A stretch of DNA of 64,000 nucleotides from ENR-C587 sp942493235 (GCA_942493235.1 OW818676.1:868001-932000); one strand, 5' to 3'. Positions 42,155 to 51,821 are shown, numbered from the stretch's first letter. Made by a program: numbers and translations. Notes: generated by a model not told the origin, from the letters alone.

Positions 42155-44335
42155 TTACATATTTTCGCCCCACACTTGAAGTCTGTTATCTTCAATTGTA
42201 GCTTCTTCTTTAATTTTAGCATACCATGAATAATATACCGATTGAGAAGCAGATTTCATCAGTTCTGCCATTTGTGCTAAAGGAATTTGATTAAATTCAG
42301 GAGCTTTAGTTTCAGTGCGAGCAGTTACTTGCATAATGTAATAAGCTTTTTCGCCGCGAATAGCCGGAGATAGCTGATTCAAAGGTAGCATATATGCTTT
42401 TTGAGTAAATACATTATCCCTGCCGAGAGCCTGCATAGAGCCGTTGTTTTTGATATTATCAAGAGTTTTAATACCAAGAGTAGAGTCAGCTTTTAATTCA
42501 CTTAAATTCCCGCCTTTTGATTGAATCATAGCGAGCAATTGTTCAGCTTTAACTTTAAGCAAATCTAATTTTTTGATTTTAATAACTGCCGGTTTAATAT
42601 CATCTTTTTTATCTTCAAAAGTAGCCATACCTGCTTTACGTTCGTCGCTAACATAAGCAATTACATAACCTAATTGTTTATCTTCCCAAGGACCGATAAA
42701 TGCCCCTTTGTTTTTCTCGAAAGACGAAAGAACTACATAAGGAGATGAAAATCCGGGTAGCTGTCTGTCTTTAGTATAGAAAGGAGTCATCATAGGACGT
42801 TTTTGGTGCTTAGTAATAGCAGTGTCGAAAGCCATTCCGCCTTCTACCCAAGTAACTACTTCATTCATTGAGCGAACGATTTGTTTTTTAGCTAATTTTG
42901 AAATTTGAGGTTTGATAATAATTTCGCTATAAGCTATTTCGTCTAATGGTTCGGATTTTTTCTCGGTTACTTTAATTAAATGGTAGCCAAACATAGTTTT
43001 AACTGGTCCAAGTACTTTATCAATATCGCCAGCGAAAGCAGCTTCTTCAAATTCTTTAACCATTTGCCCTTTTTTGAAAAATCCTAAATCACCACCATTT
43101 TGGGCAGAACCATCTTGAGAAAACTGTTTTGCAAGCTCAGCGAAATCTTCACCGGCTTTAATTTTAGCATTAATTTCATTGATTTGCTTTTCAGCAGCTA
43201 AGCTGTCAGAGCCAAATTTAATAAGAATATGGCTTGCTTTAACTTCTTCGTTAATCGAATTTCTTTTACCGTCAACATAATAGAAACTGAACCCTTGTGG
43301 TGCCGGAATTGGACCGACGAAATCGCCGTCAGGAGCAGTAGATAGAATTGATGCTATAGTAGGATTCAATGTTTTAGTATCGGTAAAGTCGTGAACTTCA
43401 CTTGGATTTTCGCGAACTCTAATTTTGAAAACACTATCTACAGTGCCGGATTCGCGAGCTATATTTAATGATTCATAAATTCTATTTACTTTTTTAGCAG
43501 CTACATCACTATCGGCTTTTGAGGCAACGATAGGGAAAATAGCATATTTTATTCTTCTTTGTTCTCTTTGTTGATAGAACTGCTTGTTTGCTTCGTAATA
43601 GTTTTTCAAATCTTGGTCAGTTACTTTTACTTCTTCATCTTTGATTGTAGCAACATCAAGAGCTAAGAAATCAACACTGGCGGAATCAAGCTCTGTTTTG
43701 ATAACTTCTTTAGCAAATAATGGAGAAATAACTGCACCTGAAGTAGAAACTAAAGTTTGTATATTTTGATATAAAACTTGTAAACCAAGTTGTTCCTGAA
43801 CTTGAGTGAAATAATCACGGAATATTTTCAGTCTTTCATTTCTTTCTTGAGGCTGTAAGTTTTTATACATTTCTTCAGGACGAGTTAAATATCTCTGATA
43901 TAAAATTTTATCGAACTGTCCAGTTGAATCAGTAAACATTTGCTTTACTTCTTGCGGAGGGTTCTCAAGCATAATATCAAGCATTTGCCCTTCTGCTACG
44001 GCACAGCCGGCTTTTTCAGCTTCTTGACGCATTAAAGTTTCGTCAAGCATAGTTCCAAACAAGTTCATTCTGATTTGATTCCCGTCGGGCTGTTGAGCTT
44101 GAGGATTATTTCTTGCTTGGTCACGCTGAGTTTCTTCCTGCTGCCTGGCTTTTGCTTCAAAATCTTTATAGGGGATAGGTTCACCATTAACTATTGCGAT
44201 TTCTTCGGCGAACATATTACCGCTTCTTAAAGTGCTCGGATCCATGTCCGAAATAACGAAAAATGCTATAAAAATAATAGCGAAAGCCGCTAATAAATAG
44301 GGCGAGGTTTGTCGAATCCTTTCTAAGGTTCCCAT
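42155..44335 (-). CDS. PpiD/SurA-like peptidyl-prolyl isomerase, membrane-anchored
   Basis: The start is placed at 44335 (MGTLERIRQTSPYLL), giving a short cytoplasmic tail and one membrane helix (AAFAIIFIAFFVISD); the frame to 44380 is probably too long. The 726-residue product has a SurA_N-like helical chaperone segment (IAIVNGEPIPYKDFEAKARQQ). A parvulin domain follows in the middle (KASHILIKFGSDS, FAELAKQFSQDGSAQNGGDLGFF, FGYHLIKVT). The remainder is helical. PpiD-type foldases help outer-membrane and periplasmic proteins leave the Sec translocon. A single parvulin domain is obvious; a second degenerate one may follow. Confidence 0.9.
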   Translation of the reverse strand: MGTLERIRQTSPYLLAAFAIIFIAFFVISDMDPSTLRSGNMFAEEIAIVNGEPIPYKDFEAKARQQEETQRDQARNNPQAQQPDGNQIRMNLFGTMLDETLMRQEAEKAGCAVAEGQMLDIMLENPPQEVKQMFTDSTGQFDKILYQRYLTRPEEMYKNLQPQERNERLKIFRDYFTQVQEQLGLQVLYQNIQTLVSTSGAVISPLFAKEVIKTELDSASVDFLALDVATIKDEEVKVTDQDLKNYYEANKQFYQQREQRRIKYAIFPIVASKADSDVAAKKVNRIYESLNIARESGTVDSVFKIRVRENPSEVHDFTDTKTLNPTIASILSTAPDGDFVGPIPAPQGFSFYYVDGKRNSINEEVKASHILIKFGSDSLAAEKQINEINAKIKAGEDFAELAKQFSQDGSAQNGGDLGFFKKGQMVKEFEEAAFAGDIDKVLGPVKTMFGYHLIKVTEKKSEPLDEIAYSEIIIKPQISKLAKKQIVRSMNEVVTWVEGGMAFDTAITKHQKRPMMTPFYTKDRQLPGFSSPYVVLSSFEKNKGAFIGPWEDKQLGYVIAYVSDERKAGMATFEDKKDDIKPAVIKIKKLDLLKVKAEQLLAMIQSKGGNLSELKADSTLGIKTLDNIKNNGSMQALGRDNVFTQKAYMLPLNQLSPAIRGEKAYYIMQVTARTETKAPEFNQIPLAQMAELMKSASQSVYYSWYAKIKEEATIEDNRLQVWGENM

Positions 44336-44392
44336 TTGACTTTTTGCTCCAAATATATTAATGATACAATTTATTCTCAATTTTCAAAATGA

Positions 44393-44427
44393 TAAAAAAA
44401 CTCAGTTTACGCCGAGTTAAAAAAACA
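44393..44427 (-). terminator. Hairpin upstream of the ppiD-like gene
   Basis: The arms actcag and gccgagt pair imperfectly with A-runs on the left and A/T-runs on the right, so it could act in either direction. It lies between the ppiD-like gene start and the REC-kinase gene end. Confidence 0.35.
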
Positions 44428-44581
44428 CAAATTTATCTATGTTTTCGCTCAATTCCAATAAGAAATTTAACTTTAATATATATTTCTAAAAAAAAATACC
44501 GAATTTTCAAAAATATAGTTAAATAGTGTGTAAAAAATCTTACTATTTTGCTCAAATTATTGATATAATATCAAAAAACAA

Positions 44582-44613
44582 AGATTCCGTTCCTTTAGAA
44601 AATGGCGGAATCT
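44582..44613 (-). terminator. Terminator for the REC-histidine kinase gene
   Basis: Stem agattccg / cggaatct (8 bp) with a 16-nt loop, 30 bp past the minus-strand stop codon. On that strand it runs into ttgttttttg. Confidence 0.65.
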
Positions 44614-44642
44614 AATCATAATATTTACTTTAACAAACAATT

Positions 44643-45749
44643 TTAGTTGCTTTTTTTATAATGTAAACCGATAGTAATACTCGTCCCGACTCCTTCTTCG
44701 CTTTTAATATCGAAATATCCGTCATGAAGCTCTGTCAGTCTTTTTGCAATTACCAAACCTAAGCCGACTCCTTGCTGTTCATAAATTGTTCGTTCAAACT
44801 GTGCTAGAGCGGCTATTCCTGAAATTTGTTCGCGAGACATACCTCTACCGAAATCGGAAATGATAAAGAACAATAAATCACCGTCAACACCAGTAGAAAT
44901 AGTAACCATCTTACCTGGAGCAGAGAATCTAAATGCGTTGTCTATTAATTCGTCAACCATTTTATGGAAGCTCTCGGTTGAAATCTCCACTAAAACATTA
45001 TCAATAAGGTCGTTGATGGCTAAATCGCTTGTTCTATTATACTTTTGTGAAATATTAGAAGCAATATCTTGGAACATAGCCGAAGGTTCATAAGTTAGCA
45101 AGTTACGAAGCTGGGAACGTTTCTGAGGATTGGAAAAAAATGATTCTATGCGTACATAAGTCAAGAAATTCTCGGTTATTTTCATTAATCTATTAGCAGA
45201 AGATACTATGTCGTTAGAAAGCTCTTTTATCTCTTCCGGATTAACATCTTCGGCGGAAGTATGCAAATACTTAGCTGAACCGATTACTTCATTAAGCACT
45301 GTCCTAAACTCGTGAGGAAGTGCATAAGTAACAGACCTGCCAACTTCTTCTACTTTCTCTTGAACTTGTTTTTCTATCAATTGGTGCTTATTCCATTGAG
45401 CATCTATAGCCGCAATTAATTCGTCGCGGGTATATGGTTTAACTAAAAAGTCATCGGCACCCTTTTCCATACCGGCTCTCATGTTCGATTTCTCGGTAAA
45501 TGCTGTCAAGAAAATAAAGGGAGTAGTGGCAGTGATGCTGTTTTTACGAATATTTTCTAATACACCGTATCCATCCATTTTTGGCATTGAGATATCACAA
45601 AGTATTAGGTCGGGTTTAGTTTCTAATGCCTGCTTGACACCCTCTTCACCGTCACAGGCAGTTTCTACGTCATACCCCTCAAATCTTAGAAGAGTAGAGG
45701 TACTTTCTAAAATAAATTCCGCATCATCTATTACCAAGATTTTTTTCAT
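44643..45749 (-). CDS. Response regulator-histidine kinase hybrid (REC first)
   Basis: The 368-residue soluble protein begins with a receiver domain (residues 1-120; phospho-acceptor D52 in LILCDISMPKMDG, switch Lys in FLVKPYT). After a helical linker comes the dimerisation region with H146 in TYALPHEFRTVLN. The ATPase domain has KMVDELIDNAFRFS, IISDFGRGM and GVGLGLVIAKRL. With no membrane helix or sensor domain, it probably takes its input through the receiver and passes phosphate on from the kinase. The output partner is unknown. The neighbouring CheB is transcribed separately, as a terminator lies between them. Confidence 0.9.
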   Translation of the reverse strand: MKKILVIDDAEFILESTSTLLRFEGYDVETACDGEEGVKQALETKPDLILCDISMPKMDGYGVLENIRKNSITATTPFIFLTAFTEKSNMRAGMEKGADDFLVKPYTRDELIAAIDAQWNKHQLIEKQVQEKVEEVGRSVTYALPHEFRTVLNEVIGSAKYLHTSAEDVNPEEIKELSNDIVSSANRLMKITENFLTYVRIESFFSNPQKRSQLRNLLTYEPSAMFQDIASNISQKYNRTSDLAINDLIDNVLVEISTESFHKMVDELIDNAFRFSAPGKMVTISTGVDGDLLFFIISDFGRGMSREQISGIAALAQFERTIYEQQGVGLGLVIAKRLTELHDGYFDIKSEEGVGTSITIGLHYKKSN

Positions 45750-45841
45750 AGTTCCTCAGACATTAAATTACCATGCTATCAAATATAACAAATATAACAA
45801 AAAATTTGATTAAAAAAAACAAAATTAGTTTTAAGAATAAT

Positions 45842-45876
45842 AAAAAAGCATCAAGATATAATAATGATGCTTTTTT
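45842..45876 (-). terminator. Terminator after cheB
   Basis: A 12-bp stem (aaaaaagcatca at 45842-45853, tgatgctttttt at 45865-45876) lies 25 bp past the cheB stop on the minus strand. Confidence 0.85.
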
Positions 45877-45900
45877 AAAATAAATATTGACAGTTCATCT

Positions 45901-46935
45901 TTATTCGATGTTAGCGGTTACTTTTATTTTTGATGCTAATGGAAAGACTGTCTGAGCAATTGTTTTCCCCATTTCGGAAATCGGAACTATTTTAGCCGGT
46001 ACTCCGCCTTCAATTACAGTCTTTGGCATTGAAGGAGCTACAGCTGTCTCGGGGTCTTGAACCAATACTACGCCTTGTACAGAAGCAATTTGGGCAGCTC
46101 CCTGGGCACCATCTCGACCTAAGCCGGTAAGAATAACTGCGATGGAATATTTGCCGAAAGTAGATGCTATACTTCTCAATAAGGGGTCAGCGGCAGGACG
46201 TACGAAATTCTCTTTTGGTCCGTCATCTAAGATAATTTTAAAAGTGTTATGCTCTATTCTAAGATGCTTATCGCCCGGAGCAATATATATATTCCCGCTT
46301 TCTGCCAATAATCCGTTTGAAGCTAAGCTTACTTTAAGCTTTGTCTCTTTTTGTAATCTTTGAGAAAATGTATCTAACATCCAAGATGGACCATGCTGGA
46401 CAATAAAGAAAGCAGCACGTATATCATCGGGAATTTGCCTGAACAATTCTATTAAAGTGGGAGGTCCACCGGTTGAAGTAGCAATTCCGACACCCACAAA
46501 AGGTGGTAAAGATTCGGTACTTCTACTAACTATGCCGGCTGAATTTGCCGGAGCTTTTTGCTCTTTTTTATCTAAGCCGTCTTTGACACGGGTAAGTAAT
46601 TCTTCTACATCAATTGGCTTTGCTATATAATCGTCAGCTCCTGACTCTAAAGCATAAGCTCTTGCCCCCTCTGATACTAAAGCAGTTATCATTATGATTA
46701 AAGGTACTTCGCTAATGGATTCGCGTACTTTTCTGATTAATTCGATGCCGTCCATATTTGGCATCATCCAGTCAGTTAATAGAGCATCAAATGATTCTTT
46801 TTCTATATGTTTATAGGCATCAACACCATTATTGGCAACAACTACCGAATAACCTGCCTTCGTCAGTAATCTTTTAAGAAGAATAGAATTTGTCAATTCG
46901 TCTTCCGCTACCAATATCTTTTTAAGTTTGTTCAT
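45901..46935 (-). CDS. cheB: CheB-type protein-glutamate methylesterase/deamidase
   Basis: The 344-residue protein has a receiver domain (D55 in LLTDWMMPNMDG), a linker and a methylesterase domain with the catalytic triad Ser in ATSTGGPP (S154), His in VQHGP (H181) and Asp in GLGRDGA (D275). CheB removes methyl groups from chemoreceptors to reset chemotaxis. No receptor, CheR, CheA or CheY gene lies in the window. Isolated CheB-like proteins may serve other receptor systems, and the next gene upstream on that strand is unrelated. It ends in a strong terminator, so it is probably its own transcript. Confidence 0.93.
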   Translation of the reverse strand: MNKLKKILVAEDELTNSILLKRLLTKAGYSVVVANNGVDAYKHIEKESFDALLTDWMMPNMDGIELIRKVRESISEVPLIIMITALVSEGARAYALESGADDYIAKPIDVEELLTRVKDGLDKKEQKAPANSAGIVSRSTESLPPFVGVGIATSTGGPPTLIELFRQIPDDIRAAFFIVQHGPSWMLDTFSQRLQKETKLKVSLASNGLLAESGNIYIAPGDKHLRIEHNTFKIILDDGPKENFVRPAADPLLRSIASTFGKYSIAVILTGLGRDGAQGAAQIASVQGVVLVQDPETAVAPSMPKTVIEGGVPAKIVPISEMGKTIAQTVFPLASKIKVTANIE

Positions 46936-47092
46936 GATTGTTTCTTTATTTATATTATCTATATTACTTCAAAAAAACGAAAATTAGCAATTTAAATTGT
47001 TATTTCAAATAATTCTTTTGATTGATATTATTTTTTTTTATATTAGTTCCCTAAATATAAGGAAATTTATTTTAAATTGGAATAAATATTTT

Positions 47093-47908
47093 ATGATTAG
47101 TGGAATTATTTTAGATTTTTACAATAATTTAATATATGAGGAGAAACCATCTTCATATATTTATAGACTTATTGATGATAATTTGATGTATTTATTCCCC
47201 GAATTAGAATTATTAATTAATACGCCGCAGGATTCGATTTGGCATCCGGAGGGTGATGTCTTTACTCATACAATGCTCGTTATTGACCAGGCTGCTATTA
47301 TCAAAAATAAATTAGAAAGCCGACAGGACAGAATTATTCTTATGTTTGCCGCATTATGCCACGACTTTGGCAAACCGGTTACTACCGTAGAAAAAGACGG
47401 CAGAATTATTAGCCCTAATCATGAAGCAAAAGGTGCCGAACCAACAGAATTATTTTTACGTAAATTCGAGATTTCTGATGAAATTATTGATAAAATAGTA
47501 CGCTTAGTTAAAGAGCACTTGCGTCCTGCTACATTGTTTAAAGCCAAACCTTATGTATCTCCGGCAGCTATCAAAAGATTATCTTACCGAGTTGATATAA
47601 ATATGCTGCTCTTAGTTGCAGAAGCTGACCACTTCGGCAGGACTACCGACGACGCAATAAATAAAGAATTCCCCGCCGCTCTGTGGCTAAAGAATATGTA
47701 TGATAAATTATACAACAAAGAATATAAACCAAAATCTTTGCTTAATGGGAATATACTAATCGAAAAAGGCTATCCGGAAGGAAAACTCTTGGGTGAAATA
47801 TTGAAATCAATATATGTGTATCAATTAAAAAGAAAAATTATTACTCTTGATGATGCCTTAGCACTGCTTGAAAAACTCTATCCTATACAAAAATATAAAA
47901 GACAATAA
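47093..47908 (+). CDS. HD-domain phosphohydrolase related to CCA-adding enzyme C-terminal part
   Basis: The start is set at the ATG at 47093 (MISGIILDFYNN); an upstream TTG at 46997 would add an unrelated hydrophobic run. The 271-residue protein has the HD metal site: H59 in FTHTMLV, HD in ALCHDFGK (H90, D91), and HEAKGAEPT with a further His. The C-terminal half (ADHFGRTT, KSLLNGNILIEKGYPEG) resembles the HD and tail regions of bacterial tRNA nucleotidyltransferases, where that domain has phosphatase activity. The nucleotidyltransferase domain itself is absent. A stand-alone phosphohydrolase is the safest call. Confidence 0.82.
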   Translation: MISGIILDFYNNLIYEEKPSSYIYRLIDDNLMYLFPELELLINTPQDSIWHPEGDVFTHTMLVIDQAAIIKNKLESRQDRIILMFAALCHDFGKPVTTVEKDGRIISPNHEAKGAEPTELFLRKFEISDEIIDKIVRLVKEHLRPATLFKAKPYVSPAAIKRLSYRVDINMLLLVAEADHFGRTTDDAINKEFPAALWLKNMYDKLYNKEYKPKSLLNGNILIEKGYPEGKLLGEILKSIYVYQLKRKIITLDDALALLEKLYPIQKYKRQ

Positions 47909-47967
47909 GATGTAATATATTATATTTGAAATAACATTTTCGATATTATGCTCCATGTTGTTGACTG

Positions 47968-48565
47968 AGGGCTGGTGGACGGTGGCTGGTAACAGGAACT
48001 TAGAAGTTGGAAAATGGGAAATCAATCATATTAACTACACGGTTCAGAGGCTGCCTAAAATTAATAGTATTGCCAAATCGTCATTAGGAGTGTAACGAAG
48101 AATCCAGAATTATCAATAAGTTAGCTTTATCCGGATTCTTCACTTCGTTCAGAATGACAAATTTTTGGACACTCCAAATACAAACACTTTGAGAAATTAT
48201 AAACAGTAATCAAAGGTTTTTACACTGCCTCAGAAGCTTAGGGTTGAAAAAGTATGTTATAATAAATTTAAGACTATTGCAAAAGTCCAAAATATTTATT
48301 TACTGTTAATTTTTCAAAGATTTTCATATTTCTAAGTGCTTATCAACCCTACGGTTAACCGTAGGGTTGAATAAATAGGAATTGGAAATTACATAGTTTT
48401 GCAACAGCCTTATTTAGCTTTGTCTGGATTCTTCACTTCGTTCAGAATGACAAATTTTTGGACAGCCTCTTCAGAGTCGAGATCAGTGGCTTAGAGTAAT
48501 TATATTTTTTGTAAAACGAAAGTAATCAAAGGTTTTTACACTGCCTCCGAAGCTTAGGGTTGAAA
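47968..48565. repeat. Repeat cluster: seven-base array, hairpin elements and palindrome
   Basis: Contents in order are as follows. A degenerate heptamer array (ggctggt, ggacggt, ggctggt and others) lies at 47968-48024. A GAATCC hairpin copy with a slightly damaged left arm is at 48047-48176. A CTGAAG-family fragment (gtaatcaaaggtttttacac) lies at 48195-48250. A perfect 26-nt palindrome occupies 48344-48369 (arms caaccctacggtt / aaccgtagggttg). Half a GAATCC element is at 48411-48470, and another CTGAAG-family fragment at 48515-48565. No gene in 47909-48731. Confidence 0.75.
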
Positions 48566-48731
48566 TAGTGCGTTATGTAAATACAACAAATCTATTGATA
48601 GACATCAATCCATCAGCTCACAGATTGCCGATAGTTACTGTTTTTAATATTCTAAAAAAATATTTTTAATGATGATATATTTTTTGTAAATTGAATACCG
48701 GTAAAGAGTATTTATTAATGGGAATAAACGA

Positions 48732-51182
48732 GTGCCGGAACAAATTAATTGTCTGAAAGAATACGAGATAATAAGTATAAATACTGCATTGGACTTTTTT
48801 AAAAATTCAATAGACATTATGCAGTGGGGATTATTCAGCGATATTCTGAAAATTTACGATTATTTAGCTGCAGACTCTAAGTACTACTGTGTGGAGCATC
48901 AAGAGAGCCTTGTTAACGAATTTAAATTACTAATTACCGATGATACTTCAAAGTCGATTCATATTCAATATATCCCTACAGATGAGCCATATCTGGAAGG
49001 CATAAGTGACGGGAGCTATAAGCAGTTTAAAAATTATATTCTGTTTCCGGCAAAAATTGGTAATAAATTCGATTTTATTATTATAAACGGGAGAGCAAAA
49101 ACCGATTGCTTTAAATACTCTTGGAATTTACTTTCGAGTATCGGAATAGTGGTTATTATCGACTCGCCGAAATCAGAAAACATTTGCACTATTAAAAAGC
49201 ATGCTTACACTCTAACTATTTCTAATCCCGATATTAAAGAAAAAGACAATAGACTTCTATTTATATCAAAAAATAAAGATTTACTTACTAATTTGCATCT
49301 GAAGTTATCGATTATTCTTCCGAAAAAAACTGTCTTTGAACAGAATTTTCGGAATATATTTGACCAGATACCAATAGACCCTTCGGATTTATTGAACAAA
49401 AAAAATAAATGCCTGTTCGTTCATACTTATCCCGAAAACTATTTAGAAGAAATATATTCTAATGGCGAATTAATGAATATGACTTATACTGAGCAGAAGG
49501 AATATATTATTTCTCAGTATTACGGTGTAAGCGACTTCTATTCTTATAATCTCCGGAATTATGACTGGTTAACTGGCGACGTGATTGTAAACTGTGAGCA
49601 TGTGCAATCAGCTTGGGCTAAAGAGAAAATATCTGTCAATACCGGATATGGAATACTTATAGACCAACTAAAAGAAATTAAGCCGGAGATAGTATATTTA
49701 CTTGATGTATCAATACTTACACCGGATTTATCAAAAGAAATCAAGCGTAATTGCAATCTATTAGTCGCCCAGATAGACAATATCGATAATCTTAATCCTG
49801 CAGTCTATGCTTTAGATATAATATTTACTTCCGTAATTGAATATGTGAGCAAATTCAGAGCAATGGGTGTAACTACATATTATCTACCACATTCATTTGA
49901 CTCAAGAGTGCTGAACTCTTCAAAATCAATAAAAGAAAGAAAATATAATACCTCTTATATAAAACATAAAGATGATCTTCTAACAGACGATTTGAATATA
50001 ATAGAAGCTCTTAACGAAAAAAGCGAAATCACTCTATGGGGAGAAATAGTCGGATTAGATGAAAATTCAAAATTATTAGCAAATTATAAATCTAATGCTT
50101 TTGGTCAAAAAGTATATGATATATATAGCAATTCAAAGATAGCTTTATGTATTAATGAATTTGAGAACAAATTTACTAATCCGCAGAAAATGTATGATAT
50201 TTGCGGTTGTGGTGCCTTATTGCTAACTAATTACAACGAGAATCTTAATTCAGTTTATCAAATCGGAACTGAATGCGTAGCCTATAGTAATACCGAAGAA
50301 GCAATTGCACTTATTAAATTCTACATTGAGAATCCGGAAGATGCTAATATGGTTGCTAAGGCGGGACAGAACAGAACACTAAATGAGTATTCCTATACAA
50401 GAACTATGGCATTTATTTCCGAAATATTAATTCGCCATTTGAGATATAAAATGTTAAAATTGAGCACTCAGAAATCACCCTCAATCAATATTAATGATAA
50501 GATTCAAAGAATTGAGAAAATCGATATCAATAATTTGCTTCTCGATGCATGGAAATCGCCGACTATACCGATGCTTCAACGTGAAATTGTTCAGTCAGAA
50601 TTAGAGCAGATGTATAAGTGCAATACTCCAATCCTGTTTGATGTGTTGGCTAAGCTTCTCAGTCCGATAATAAACAATAATAGCGATATTCTGGAAATAG
50701 GATGCTCAAGCGGATACTATAGCGAAATTATAGAATATATATTAGGTAAAAAAATCAACTATACCGGATTAGATTATTCCGAAGCATTTATTAATTCCGC
50801 CAAGGAACTTTATCCTAAAAGTAGTTTTATAACTGCTAATGCCGAAGATATTCCACTTGATGATAATTCGGTTGATATTGTAATTTCATCAGGAGTAATT
50901 CAGCACAGCACTAAATATTCGGAGCAGATAGCTTCAGCAGTTAGAGTATCCGGTAATTATATAATATTTCACCGCTTGCCTATTTGCAAGAAACGTCCTA
51001 CACATTTCAATAAAAAAGAAATATACTCTGTCGATATTCTTGAAGTTAGATTTAACGAGCAAGAGATATTTGATGTATTCAATACAAATAATTTGTTACT
51101 TGCTAAATCAATCGAATACTACTCAAATGAAAAAGATGATGAGTACGAACTTAGCTTGCTATACAAGAAACAAATGCTATAA
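48732..51182 (+). CDS. Three-domain fusion: methyltransferase-like, CgeB-like glycosyltransferase and SAM methyltransferase
   Basis: The GTG at 48732 opens an 816-residue soluble protein; the first internal ATG is 29 codons in. Residues 1-190 resemble a Rossmann methyltransferase core with its SAM loop lost (YYCVEHQESL, FDFIIINGRAKTDC, GIVVIID). Residues about 210-590 match CgeB/DUF3880-type glycosyltransferases, ending in the conserved segment FTNPQKMYDICGCGALLLTN (starting near residue 480) and ECVAYSNTEEAIALIKFYIE. Residues about 640-800 form a class I methyltransferase with ILEIGCSSGYYSE (near 653), GLDYSEAFI and DNSVDIVISSGVIQH. It probably makes and then methylates a surface glycan or glycoprotein. 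No sugar-nucleotide genes are near. The acceptor is unknown. Confidence 0.85.
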   Translation: MPEQINCLKEYEIISINTALDFFKNSIDIMQWGLFSDILKIYDYLAADSKYYCVEHQESLVNEFKLLITDDTSKSIHIQYIPTDEPYLEGISDGSYKQFKNYILFPAKIGNKFDFIIINGRAKTDCFKYSWNLLSSIGIVVIIDSPKSENICTIKKHAYTLTISNPDIKEKDNRLLFISKNKDLLTNLHLKLSIILPKKTVFEQNFRNIFDQIPIDPSDLLNKKNKCLFVHTYPENYLEEIYSNGELMNMTYTEQKEYIISQYYGVSDFYSYNLRNYDWLTGDVIVNCEHVQSAWAKEKISVNTGYGILIDQLKEIKPEIVYLLDVSILTPDLSKEIKRNCNLLVAQIDNIDNLNPAVYALDIIFTSVIEYVSKFRAMGVTTYYLPHSFDSRVLNSSKSIKERKYNTSYIKHKDDLLTDDLNIIEALNEKSEITLWGEIVGLDENSKLLANYKSNAFGQKVYDIYSNSKIALCINEFENKFTNPQKMYDICGCGALLLTNYNENLNSVYQIGTECVAYSNTEEAIALIKFYIENPEDANMVAKAGQNRTLNEYSYTRTMAFISEILIRHLRYKMLKLSTQKSPSININDKIQRIEKIDINNLLLDAWKSPTIPMLQREIVQSELEQMYKCNTPILFDVLAKLLSPIINNNSDILEIGCSSGYYSEIIEYILGKKINYTGLDYSEAFINSAKELYPKSSFITANAEDIPLDDNSVDIVISSGVIQHSTKYSEQIASAVRVSGNYIIFHRLPICKKRPTHFNKKEIYSVDILEVRFNEQEIFDVFNTNNLLLAKSIEYYSNEKDDEYELSLLYKKQML

Positions 51183-51309
51183 TTTAAATGTTGGTTTTTT
51201 TGATGTTTTAAATAGGCAAAAACAAGTTAAAAAAACAGAGCTACCCGTTTGAATTGAACGAATGATAGTTTTATCAAGTAACCCCGATATGAGTTATTCG
51301 TCGGTAACA

Positions 51310-51480
51310 GTGCCGGTGATTAGTAACTAGTGGCTGGGTGGCTGGTGTATGAAAGCTACACAGCTCAGAGTCTATCACAGAGGCAAGTATTCTTCCAATT
51401 ACAAATTTCTATTTTCTATTTTCCATTTCCTAATTCCTAATTCCCACTTTCAACTTTATAACTTTTCACTCCCAGTTACC
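51310..51480. repeat. Seven-base-period arrays
   Basis: Two stretches are present. One is 51310-51348 (gtgatta, gtaacta, gtggctg and others). The second, about 51400-51478, is a run of ttctatt, ttccatt, tcctaat and tcccact units. Both are degenerate with period seven. Confidence 0.75.
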
Positions 51481-51577
51481 ACACATAATGGTAAAGAGCC
51501 TACTTATTTAAAGGATATTTTGCTAAAAATATTCACTTCTTGTTTTTCTCATATTTATTTTGTAATTTAATGATTGT

Positions 51578-51718
51578 ATGAGAAGCAAAACATTAAAAGC
51601 AGGCAATTCCCTTAGCATTAAGGGAACTATAAGAGGCAATTCATTTCTTTCGATAATTGCCTACTTTGAGGCATTGCGTAAAATGATTCGAACCAACTAT
51701 CCTGAACCGGCTATATAA
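51578..51718 (+). CDS. Possible 46-residue small protein, uncertain
   Basis: An ATG at 51578 opens a frame of 46 codons ending TAA at 51716-51718 (start MRSKTLKAGNSLSIKGTI, end NYPEPAI). Two nested hairpins lie within it: ttccctta / taagggaa with a four-base loop, and ggcaatt / aattgcc. The palindromic content makes a structured repeat as likely as a gene. It sits in the gap 51183-51821 just upstream of the lysine transaminase gene. Confidence 0.25.
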   Translation: MRSKTLKAGNSLSIKGTIRGNSFLSIIAYFEALRKMIRTNYPEPAI

Positions 51719-51821
51719 CCGCCATATTATATTACTTTATATAATACTACTTATAAAAAATTACTTTATAAAAGATTACAATTTTAAATAATATATTATC
51801 ACATTAATTTATGGAGATTTT

